Assembly (NCBI GenBank): GCA_937890875.1
Contig: CALAEB010000140.1
Span: 1-5,089 of the forward strand
Length of the DNA: 5,089 nucleotides
Source: an uncultured Anaerolineaceae bacterium
Lineage (GTDB): Bacteria; Chloroflexota; Anaerolineae; Anaerolineales; Anaerolineaceae
Direction of reading: 5' to 3'
Shown here: positions 1 through 5,089 of the stretch, piece after piece
Position numbering within the stretch: position 1 is the first letter of the stretch
Layout of the letters: each line of letters opens with the position of its first letter
Position numbers and translations under genes: made by a program
Notes under the pieces: generated by a model
What the model saw: the letters and a program-made list of their open reading frames with translations, nothing else
Told to the model about the DNA's origin: nothing
Database searches by the model: none

Positions 1-967
1 GGTTTCTGTCTCTACTGTGTCTGTGGTTATTAATAATAAAGAGAAATATGTCAGACCGGACTTAAAAGCGAAAGTTCTGAAAGCGGTAAATGAACTTAAT
101 TATTCCCCGAACTCAATCGCAAGAAGTTTGAAAAACCAGGAAACCAGAACAATCGGTCTGATCGTCACCAATATTACCAGTCCGGTCACACCTACCATGG
201 TCAGAACCATTCAAAAAATCACTTATGAAAAAGGCATTGATAATATGATCGTTTCCACTGAAGAAAATAAACAGCTGGAAATCAATGCCGTGAATAGTTT
301 TGTTTCAAAAATGGTAGACGGATTGATTATCTGCCCGATTGAGTCCGATAACTATGATCACCTGGTTCATGCGCACGAACAGGCAGGAATTCCAATTATC
401 AGCATTGAAAGAATTCTTCCGGAAGAAATCGGCATCCCAAGTGTATCCACATCGAATTTCGAAACGAGTTATCAGGCCGTTCAGCACCTGATAGCACACG
501 GCAGAAAAAGAATTGCGCTGATCGCAATGCCAATTTTCGGAAGCAATACGCGAGACAGAGTCAATGGTTACACAAAAGCAACAGCAGAAAGTGGGATCGA
601 TGATCCGTCATTGATCTGCCAGACAGATTATATCGGATCAGATTCTTATACAATAGCCGTTGATTTAATAAAAAATCATAAAATCGACGCTATTTTTGCG
701 ATCAGTCAATCCATAGCGTTGGGCGCCTACAAAGCAATCATAGACTGCAAGCAGAAGATTCCGGACGACATTGCTTTGGTCGGATACGATTCTGTCGATT
801 GGATGGACACAGTGCCCGTACCGATAACCACAATTAAACAGCCCCTGGTAGAAATCGCGACCATTTCCACCAACATGCTTTTACATTACAAAGAAAACCC
901 AGGCTGCGTTCTGAACGATGTTGTGATTCCTTCGGAGCTTTTAATTAAACGATCCTGCGGCTGTTAA
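1..967 (+). CDS. LacI-family transcriptional regulator, 5' end cut off by the window edge
   Basis: This is a DNA-binding repressor or activator of the LacI/GalR family, which normally senses a sugar or sugar phosphate. The frame is open from base 2, so the apparent GTG at 17 is internal. The first visible residues, VSVSTVSVVINN, are the second (recognition) helix of the LacI helix-turn-helix; only about ten N-terminal residues are missing. Next come the linker and hinge helix (YSPNSIARSLKNQETRTIG) and a periplasmic-binding-protein-like ligand domain opening with LIVTNITSPV. Later landmarks are GRKRIALIAMP, the RDRVNGYTKA segment, and KIPDDIALVGYDSVDW followed by PITTIKQP, the usual C-terminal sensor signature. 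It ends in LLIKRSCGC, a common terminus in this family. The visible 321 residues fit a full length near 330. The effector cannot be told from sequence, and no target gene lies directly downstream on the same strand. Family assignment is very secure. Confidence 0.96.
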   Translation, partial: VSVSTVSVVINNKEKYVRPDLKAKVLKAVNELNYSPNSIARSLKNQETRTIGLIVTNITSPVTPTMVRTIQKITYEKGIDNMIVSTEENKQLEINAVNSFVSKMVDGLIICPIESDNYDHLVHAHEQAGIPIISIERILPEEIGIPSVSTSNFETSYQAVQHLIAHGRKRIALIAMPIFGSNTRDRVNGYTKATAESGIDDPSLICQTDYIGSDSYTIAVDLIKNHKIDAIFAISQSIALGAYKAIIDCKQKIPDDIALVGYDSVDWMDTVPVPITTIKQPLVEIATISTNMLLHYKENPGCVLNDVVIPSELLIKRSCGC

Positions 968-1563
968 TTCACTGACCGGCCCAATTGGAATGCGTCAATA
1001 TATTTCCCTCATATTTGATTCTTTCAGAATATTCCAAAAACTATCATAATGAACTAATTACAAAAACCATGAAAGAGTACTGATAATACATAAACAAGAA
1101 ATTACTATATATAGACTATAACAAGATAAATAGTTAGCAAACAGGCAATGACATAATAGAAAAGAAAGAAATAGCTATAATAAAAAAGAAATTAAAGAAA
1201 ACAAAGATATTCTTGCATGTCTTGATCTTAACATTTAAACCCACCAAATGAAAAGTTAAACGCAACCGAGTATATTTATTGCATTCCTTGCCTGAACCAC
1301 CGGTTTTGCATAGAGAATAGATCTGCAACATATTAAAAAAAGCTAAGTATGGATACCACACCTCACTTTTTCGCAGCCTGCCAGAAATAGTATTTGAATC
1401 AAATCCTTAGCAAAGAGTCCCTCTTGGCACTTTCTACCTCACAGCAAAGAGTCGAGGGGATTCATACACTTCAAAGAGATGCATATGACAGTTCTTGATC
1501 TACCCCTGCTTGTATATATACACTTCACCAAAGACACGAAAATAAAGAAATTTTACAGATATA
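968..1563. other. AT-rich intergenic region without a convincing gene
   Basis: This 596-bp stretch lies between the LacI gene and the convergent small gene at 1564-1914. It is strongly AT-rich, with a purine-rich tract on the plus strand around 1158-1207. A 75-codon minus-strand frame (1134-1361, GTG start) exists, but its C-terminal run of Phe and Ile simply mirrors that A-rich tract. It has no properly spaced ribosome binding site, so I do not call it. I see no stem followed by a T-run that would end either flanking gene; CCAATTGG (981-988) and GAATATTC (1027-1034) are only short palindromes. The right half (1409-1527) holds short direct repeats, described separately, and a 10-bp palindrome GTATATATAC at 1512-1521. 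No tRNA or other RNA gene was recognised. Confidence 0.7.
1409..1527. repeat. Cluster of short direct repeats in the AT-rich gap
   Basis: An 11-bp sequence AGCAAAGAGTC occurs at 1409-1419 and again at 1443-1453, 34 bp apart. Its core CAAAGAG recurs at 1472-1478. A second 10-bp sequence ATACACTTCA occurs at 1464-1473 and 1518-1527, and the later copy touches the palindrome GTATATATAC (1512-1521). The copies are exact. Whether they bind a protein, are remnants of a mobile element, or are chance in AT-rich DNA cannot be decided here. Confidence 0.45.
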
Positions 1564-1914
1564 CTATTTTATAAAGTTCACGTTAGGGAAATTTTTATCT
1601 TTAATTTTTAAGTCTTCTCTAATTGCCCTGATAATATCAGTAAGATATTTATCATGCAAATTAGTTGATTTTCCTATTGATTTCTCTTCAAACACCAAAA
1701 TGGATTTAACCACTTTTTCACTGCCGACAATAAAAAGTTTATCTCGAGAATATGTGTATTTACTTACACAATTATTATCAGTATTATTGGCGGCAAGATT
1801 ATGTAAGGCTTCAATATAGGAAACATAATGGTCTTCTTTTAATTTTCTAAGTTGGAGCTTATTATTGTTCTTATTTGAAAATATTGCGCCAATAACTGAG
1901 ATTAAAATATCCAT
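1564..1914 (-). CDS. Small uncharacterised protein with N-terminal hydrophobic stretch
   Basis: This encodes 116 residues from the ATG at 1914. A frame extension to a TTG at 1947 exists, but the ATG is preferred because GGGG (plus-strand CCCC, 1922-1925) sits at ribosome-binding distance. The protein opens with a short hydrophobic segment (DILISVIGAIFS, residues 2-13), then an Asn/Lys-rich turn and a charged, probably helical body. The pattern is LRKLKEDHYVSYIEALHN, then YSRDKLFIVGSEKVVKSILVFEE, then LTDIIRAIREDLKIKDKNFP. From memory, this succession (charged helix with a YxxFIEAL-like motif, L-x-GSxEVVxA, and LI+AIRxDL near the end) marks a common family of small bacterial proteins of unknown function, usually with a longer N-terminal membrane anchor. 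Here the hydrophobic part is barely long enough to span a membrane, so it may be membrane-associated only. The gene is far more AT-rich than the genes to its right, which suggests acquired DNA. No function is proposed. Confidence 0.72.
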   Translation of the reverse strand: MDILISVIGAIFSNKNNNKLQLRKLKEDHYVSYIEALHNLAANNTDNNCVSKYTYSRDKLFIVGSEKVVKSILVFEEKSIGKSTNLHDKYLTDIIRAIREDLKIKDKNFPNVNFIK

Positions 1915-1961
1915 AAATGCACCCCATCTAAAATTTTGTATTATCAAATTTTTCTGGTTTC

Positions 1962-1990
1962 ATTGTACAGGCCATTCCACAATTCCACAA
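1962..1990 (-). promoter_or_regulatory. Probable promoter of the small gene, overlapping a tandem 8-bp repeat
   Basis: Read on the minus strand, a -10 box TACAAT (plus-strand 1962-1967) lies 17 bp downstream of TTGTGG (1985-1990). The -10 matches the housekeeping consensus at five of six positions and the -35 at three. Transcription would start near 1955, giving a leader of roughly 40 bases before the ATG at 1914. The -35 hexamer overlaps the upstream unit of the tandem repeat at 1974-1989, so a regulator bound there could cover the promoter. This is a prediction from sequence only. Confidence 0.4.
1974..1989. repeat. Perfect tandem duplication of an 8-bp unit (ATTCCACA)
   Basis: ATTCCACA occurs twice with no spacer, at 1974-1981 and 1982-1989. 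On the minus strand it reads TGTGGAAT twice and runs into the predicted -35 box of the gene at 1564-1914. Two contiguous 8-bp units place identical faces less than one helical turn apart. This could be a slippage product or a pair of half-sites. Confidence 0.5.
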
Positions 1991-2230
1991 TCTGTTTTAT
2001 ATCAGGAAAGAATTCCAAATTTCCATAATCAAGGATCCAGGATCTGAAAACCAGTTTCGAATAAAAATTACCGGACTGCTTTTATAATTAATTCGACTGT
2101 TAGCGCCCAGATCATACTTCAAGTCAATGACGTCATCGGGCGAACGGGCATAAGAGCGGGGCTTCAAAATTGAACCATCCCACCCAATAAACAAGAAAAT
2201 CGCAAAGGATTATTTCGAATTGGCGCGCCC
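1991..2230. other. Intergenic segment with possible coding remnant
   Basis: This segment separates the small minus-strand gene from the flavin reductase-like gene; with the promoter and leader of the former, the gap between coding regions is 327 bp (1915-2241). A minus-strand frame at 1997-2194 has plausible amino-acid content (GWDGSILKPRSYARSPDDV, then NWFSDPGSLIMEIWNSF). However, it has only a TTG start, no ribosome binding site and no family I recognise; at best it is a gene fragment. A 10-bp palindrome ATGACGTCAT lies at 2127-2136. TATAAT at 2083-2088 on the plus strand could be a -10 box for the downstream gene, but no acceptable -35 sits 16-18 bp upstream. Confidence 0.45.
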
Positions 2231-2236
2231 GGGAGG
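2231..2236 (+). promoter_or_regulatory. Strong ribosome binding site of the flavin reductase-like gene
   Basis: GGGAGG lies five bases (AAAAC) before the ATG at 2242, which fixes that start. It follows directly on a GC-rich block GGCGCGCCCGGG (2222-2233) that contrasts with the AT-rich DNA before it. Confidence 0.85.
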
Positions 2237-2241
2237 AAAAC

Positions 2242-2892
2242 ATGAAAATTGAAATCGGCAGGGAACGCCCGGCATCCTATAAGGAGCTGTTTCCGGGCAT
2301 GTGGGATATTTTCCATCATTTCGAGTTTGCAGCCGGGATTCCGCAGGTTTTATTTGCGCTATCAACGTTGAAGGAAAACGGAAAACCGAACATCAGTTAT
2401 CATGCATGGAGTTGTTTTCAGGGAGGCAACGACAGCGGCTTTTTTGCCATACTCGCAGGAATTTCCCTGAGCTCACACACATATGCAAACATCCGGCGAA
2501 CGGGTGAATTTTGTGTCAATTTTCTGCCGTTGTCATATACGGATGCGCTCACCGCAACCATCGCGCATAACGCGGACGATGAAGATGAATTTGCCGCCGG
2601 CGGATTCAGCCAGGAGCCGGCATTTCTCGTGCAGGTGCCCCGGATCAAAGAAAGCTTTTTGAGCCTGGAATGCAAAACCCGACAGGTGATCAACCTATCC
2701 GAAGCGGGCACTACCGCGCTGGTTATCGGTGAAGTGCAGCACGTGGCTTTGGATGAAGAATACGCCAACGATGTGAAGAAACGGTATGGCGAGAACGGGT
2801 TTATGCTGCTGGTCCATTCGCCCTTCAACTATCAGACTTGCGAGTTCAGCCCGGCCATGGCTGCCACTTTAAAACTGCAAAAAGAAACTTAA
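2242..2892 (+). CDS. Flavin reductase-like protein (FMN-binding split barrel)
   Basis: This 216-residue cytoplasmic protein belongs to the flavin reductase-like family (FMN-binding split barrel). Members bind FMN and either reduce free flavin with NAD(P)H or act as small electron carriers (flavoredoxin-type). The fold begins around residue 30 with the strand PQVLFALSTLKENGKPN, followed by SYHAWSCFQGG (52-62), the flavin-facing loop. FAILAGISLSSHTYANIRRT (68-87) corresponds to the usual S-x-x-T-x-x-N-I-x-x-T-G motif and runs into GEFCVNFL (88-95). Then come DEDEFAAGGFSQEPA (113-127), the strand ESFLSLECK (137-145) and VIGEVQHVALDEEY (161-174). The length suits a single-domain member and no signal peptide is seen. 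The substrate and electron donor cannot be inferred. It faces the AraC/manA pair, with only 74 bp between the convergent stop codons, and shows no functional link to them. No gene symbol is justified. Confidence 0.9.
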   Translation: MKIEIGRERPASYKELFPGMWDIFHHFEFAAGIPQVLFALSTLKENGKPNISYHAWSCFQGGNDSGFFAILAGISLSSHTYANIRRTGEFCVNFLPLSYTDALTATIAHNADDEDEFAAGGFSQEPAFLVQVPRIKESFLSLECKTRQVINLSEAGTTALVIGEVQHVALDEEYANDVKKRYGENGFMLLVHSPFNYQTCEFSPAMAATLKLQKET

Positions 2893-2966
2893 ACACTGCG
2901 GCAACCCGAAATATGAAAATGCAGAAGAACACAAAATATCCTGTCCTTTTCGAATTGCGATCAACG
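2893..2966. other. Convergent intergenic gap, no clear terminator
   Basis: These 74 bp separate the stop codons of the plus-strand flavin reductase-like gene and the minus-strand AraC gene. A bidirectional terminator would be expected here, but I find no GC-rich stem followed by a T-run on either strand. Read-through with antisense overlap between the two transcripts is therefore possible. Confidence 0.4.
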
Positions 2967-3911
2967 CTACCGCCCATCCAAAAAATCAAGCTGGTATTTC
3001 TTCGGGCTTTTGCCGGTATGCTGTTTAAAAGAACGGCTGAAATGGGGCAAACTTTTATACCCCGTCAGGTTGCATACGTCATCGACTGAAAAACGATTGA
3101 TTAGCAATTCTTTCGCTTTCATGATCCGGCAATTGATCAGATATTGATTGGGGGACATACCGGTGCTGATGTCGCCGCAGACGGCCTATGAACTCGCCGG
3201 GAAGCTGTATGAGTTGGGGGACATACCGGTGACCTTTTTAAACAAACTGCACATATAGTATTTGTTGATGAAAAACCGGGAAGCCAGGCAATCCAGCGAG
3301 AGATCCTCCGCATAATTCTGGTGGATCAGGTTCATGATGTTGTAAATCCGGCTATACGCATCCGTGTCAACACTGGTACTGAGGTTGTGCGATCGCCGGT
3401 AAATCAGGTTGACTTTGACCAGAAATTGCCCCAGCAGAAATTTCAGCAGAAGGTCCCGCCCGAAAGCATCACCGCTTCCCGGACAATGATATTGACCATC
3501 AATCTGAACCAGCAAATTGAGCAATTCCCGCGTTTCGTCTTCCTGCAGCGCCAGAATATTCGGGTCGTCAAACGGGCGATAAAAAAAGCATTCAAGCAGG
3601 TTGGTCGAGGCGGATGACAGCGTCTGGATATATTCCGGCCTGAAATAGAGCAGATAACGGTCGTTGACCATGGCGGAGGGCAGCATGCTGACAAAATGCA
3701 GGTCCATATTGCTGAACAGAAGCAGTGTGTTCCTGTTCAGCGCATACGTCTTTTCACCGACAACGCAGCGCATCCCATCCGAGAGGATCAAAAGGAATTC
3801 AAAGACGTCATGGATATGGAATCCCGCTTTTTCAGTGGTTTGTGTAACTCTGTGTTCGATGAAAAAATCACCGGATAAGTTTTCTTTATACTGCAAATCC
3901 CGACCCGACAT
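2967..3911 (-). pseudogene. AraC-family regulator interrupted in its DNA-binding domain by a 66-bp in-frame insertion with an amber stop
   Basis: This is a cupin-AraC transcription factor. Residues 1-231 from the ATG at 3911 are intact: an N-terminal cupin sensor (HIHDVFEFLLILSDG at 32-46, ALNRNTLLLFSNMDLHFV at 57-74) and a helical linker. The first helix-turn-helix follows (LSLDCLASRFFINKYYMCSLFKKVTGMSP, about 204-232). The frame then reads NSYSFPASS and stops at TAG (3186-3188). After 12 more codons, in the same frame, GMSP reappears and continues as NQYLINCRIMKAKELL, with the second helix-turn-helix VDDVCNLTGYKSLPHFSRSF and the end GKSPKKYQLDFLDGR. Without the 66 bp the product would be 292 residues, the normal size. 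As it stands, the 241-residue product lacks the second helix-turn-helix and probably cannot bind DNA properly. The downstream piece has an ATG at 3158 but no ribosome binding site. The start is uncertain: GGTGGT abuts the ATG, and a TATACT box (3918-3923) would give an almost leaderless transcript. manA lies 67 bp upstream on the same strand, so AraC may control sugar genes nearby. Confidence 0.88.
3148..3231. repeat. 18-bp direct repeats bounding a 48-bp insert in the AraC gene
   Basis: The 18-bp sequence TTGGGGGACATACCGGTG is present at 3148-3165 and again, without mismatch, at 3214-3231. The start-to-start distance is 66 bp, a multiple of three. The 48 bp between them (3166-3213) are about 60% GC (29 of 48), and do not resemble the neighbouring AraC sequence. 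The structure is therefore not a simple tandem duplication of local DNA. The repeat encodes the conserved TGMSPN step of AraC proteins on the minus strand, so the original target most likely had one copy. I see no transposase and no terminal inverted repeats. Origins to consider are insertion with a long target duplication, recombination with another sequence sharing the 18 bp, and an assembly error. Confidence 0.9.
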
Positions 3912-3978
3912 ACCACCAGTATATCATTATCCGGCAGGAATCCAGCGCGAAAAAACAGCAGCCGGTGCCTTCGCTTTA

Positions 3979-5089
3979 TCAGCCGCGCGGTCCGAAACAA
4001 TGCAGAACGTTCAGCGGATCTCCCATCCGTGCGGACAGTGAAAAACCCCTCACACCGGCCGGCAGGAAAAACTGCTGTCCGCGGCGCAGTGAAAAACTTT
4101 CGTTTGCGCTTTCCAGCGTACCGCTGCCCGAAAGGACATACAGAACGGAAAAAGAGTCCTTTCCGGAAAACTTCAGGGTTTCGCTGACACTGATCAAATC
4201 CATCCGGAACATCGGCGTATTCTCATATCCGATCACTTGCACAACTTCCGCTCCGCCGTCCGCTTCCAGCCGCTTCGCGGGAATGCGCCAGCGCGCGAGC
4301 GTCTCCTCGCGCGGGAAACCGGTATAGTCAAAACAATCAAACATCCGTTCAAAACCCAGCCCCTGGTGGCACATCGAATCCGCAATCGGCATACCGGATG
4401 CCGATTGCCGCTCCACGCGCACGGTGAAATCGGTCGGTTCCTGGATCTCCGCCAGAAAACAACCGGCGCCGATCGCATGCGGCGTTCCGCCCTCAATCAG
4501 AAACGTATCCCCCGCGGTTACCTCAAAATGATGCATGCACGCCAGCATGCCGGGAATATCCTGAATCGCAAAGAGATGCTGCCAATGCTCCCGTGTCACG
4601 TTTTCCTGAAACCCGAAATAAATGGATGGTTTCTCGCCGTTGATGGTTCTTCCGCCCAAAACGTGCCAGCATTCGGTTTTGCCGAAATCCGAGTCAAACA
4701 GCGCCTTGGCCCGTTCTTTGTCCGGGTGCACCTGGATCGACAGCCGCTCACTGGAATCAATCAGCTTGATCAGCACACCCATCTGGCCGGCAAACCGTCC
4801 GGAATGCTCCGCGCCCAGAAAGGCTGCCGGATCAATTTCGATCAAGCTTTTCAATGAAACATCCGGGAGCCCCATCAGATGGCTGAGCCCTTCGTCACGG
4901 ATCAATTCCCGGCCCGCGTTCCGCGCGCTGACGGTGGAAGCAATCCATTCTTCCGGGAAATGGGTGTCCCGTACCGGGGATTGTCCATGCAGTGTATCCA
5001 ACAGACTGCCGCCAAGATACGTCCGCCAGGCGCGCGGGTTGTCCAGCTGCACCGGAGAAGCGGAAAGTGTTCGCAGCGCATTTTTCTTT
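3979..5089 (-). CDS. manA: Class I mannose-6-phosphate isomerase, start beyond the window edge
   Basis: This cytoplasmic zinc enzyme interconverts mannose 6-phosphate and fructose 6-phosphate, linking mannose use or GDP-mannose supply to glycolysis. Counting from an internal GTG at 5052, the family marks are RAWRTYLGG (7-15), EEWIASTVSARNAG (34-47), and IQVHPDKERAK (106-116) with the metal ligands Gln107 and His109. These are followed by KTECWHVLGG (125-134, ligand Glu127) and FLIEGGTPHAIGAGCFLAEI (184-203, ligand His192). QEPTDFTVRVE (204-214) carries the active-site arginine region. A second cupin half (about 285-350) ends in NVLHCFGPRG. All zinc ligands are present. The frame stays open upstream of the GTG, reading KKNALRTLSASP to the right edge, so the real start probably lies outside and the GTG should not be taken as the start. 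The stop is 67 bp before the AraC start, on the same strand, which allows an operon. The symbol rests on family recognition; related sugar-phosphate isomerase activity cannot be excluded. Confidence 0.93.
   Translation of the reverse strand, partial: KKNALRTLSASPVQLDNPRAWRTYLGGSLLDTLHGQSPVRDTHFPEEWIASTVSARNAGRELIRDEGLSHLMGLPDVSLKSLIEIDPAAFLGAEHSGRFAGQMGVLIKLIDSSERLSIQVHPDKERAKALFDSDFGKTECWHVLGGRTINGEKPSIYFGFQENVTREHWQHLFAIQDIPGMLACMHHFEVTAGDTFLIEGGTPHAIGAGCFLAEIQEPTDFTVRVERQSASGMPIADSMCHQGLGFERMFDCFDYTGFPREETLARWRIPAKRLEADGGAEVVQVIGYENTPMFRMDLISVSETLKFSGKDSFSVLYVLSGSGTLESANESFSLRRGQQFFLPAGVRGFSLSARMGDPLNVLHCFGPRG
4292..4313. repeat. Perfect 8-bp GC-rich inverted repeat inside manA
   Basis: CGCGCGAG (4292-4299) and CTCGCGCG (4306-4313) are exact reverse complements separated by six bases, so the mRNA can form a compact all-but-one GC hairpin. 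It lies in the part of manA encoding FPREETLARWR, between the catalytic half and the C-terminal cupin. It is not followed by a T-run and is not a terminator. It may be only a by-product of Arg/Ala codon choice. Confidence 0.6.

Noticed and set aside
74..87. TGAAAGCGGTAAAT resembles a CcpA catabolite-response (cre) site
   Set aside because: It lies inside the LacI helix-turn-helix coding region, lacks the symmetric second half (mismatches at the final CA), and is explained by the codons for LKAVN.
1134..1361. Minus-strand 75-codon frame with a hydrophobic C-terminus
   Set aside because: GTG start with no properly spaced ribosome binding site; the Phe/Ile-rich tail is the translation of an A-rich tract on the plus strand.
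2170..2198. TTGAAC at 2170-2175 as a -35 box for the flavin reductase-like gene
   Set aside because: The hexamer 17 bp downstream is AAGAAA, not a usable -10 box.
2222..2233. Adjacent eight- and six-base restriction sites (GGCGCGCC, CCCGGG) suggesting a cloning junction
   Set aside because: They merge naturally into the ribosome binding site of a native-looking gene, and no vector-like sequence is visible; mentioned only as part of the composition edge.
2418..2828. Minus-strand 136-codon frame opposite the flavin reductase-like gene
   Set aside because: Antisense to conserved FMN-binding motifs, with Ser/Pro-rich low-information content.
3940..3978. Rho-independent terminator after manA
   Set aside because: A T6 run is present on the minus strand, but the preceding bases form no solid stem; only GCGAA/TTCGC with an 18-base loop can pair, and it swallows the T-run.
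4533..4550. Two GCATGC palindromes six bases apart
   Set aside because: Within manA coding sequence (encoding GMLACMHH); short and explained by codon content.
4237..4857. Plus-strand 206-codon frame opposite manA
   Set aside because: Fully antisense to the conserved catalytic region of manA; no recognisable domain. It is open because of the GC-rich codon use of manA.

Overview
The window looks like chromosomal DNA from a low-to-moderate GC Gram-positive anaerobe of the Firmicutes (Bacillota), most likely a Clostridia-type gut or rumen organism. I base this on the protein styles: a LacI regulator ending in RSCGC, a cupin/AraC two-domain regulator, a short RAWRTYLGG-type class I mannose-6-phosphate isomerase and a stand-alone flavin reductase-like protein. 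The purine-rich ribosome binding site GGGAGG fits too. This is inferred from style; no species can be named.

Layout, left to right. Bases 1-967 (+) are the 3' nine-tenths of a LacI-family regulator whose first residues lie off the left edge. Bases 968-1563 are very AT-rich and hold no convincing gene, only short direct repeats. Bases 1564-1914 (-) encode a small AT-rich protein of a widespread uncharacterised type, with a short N-terminal hydrophobic stretch; a plausible promoter at 1962-1990 overlaps a tandem 8-bp repeat. Bases 1915-2241 are a second gap, which may hold a coding remnant. At about 2221 the base composition switches to clearly GC-richer DNA for the rest of the window. Bases 2242-2892 (+) encode a flavin reductase-like FMN-binding split-barrel protein behind a strong ribosome binding site. 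Facing it on the minus strand are an AraC-family regulator (2967-3911) and, upstream of that, manA (3979 to beyond 5089). The latter two have the same direction and a 67-bp spacer, so they may be co-transcribed.

The most notable point is the AraC regulator. Its DNA-binding domain is interrupted between its two helix-turn-helix motifs by exactly 66 bp (22 codons), bounded by an 18-bp perfect direct repeat. The insertion keeps the reading frame but carries an in-frame amber codon. Removing one repeat copy plus the 48-bp core would restore an ordinary 292-residue AraC regulator. It may be a recent inactivating insertion, a reversible on/off switch by recombination between the repeats, or an assembly artefact.

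Functionally the region is sugar-oriented: two regulators of families that usually respond to carbohydrates (LacI, AraC with a cupin sensor) and an enzyme interconverting mannose-6-phosphate and fructose-6-phosphate. The flavin protein and the small AT-rich protein show no obvious link to that theme.
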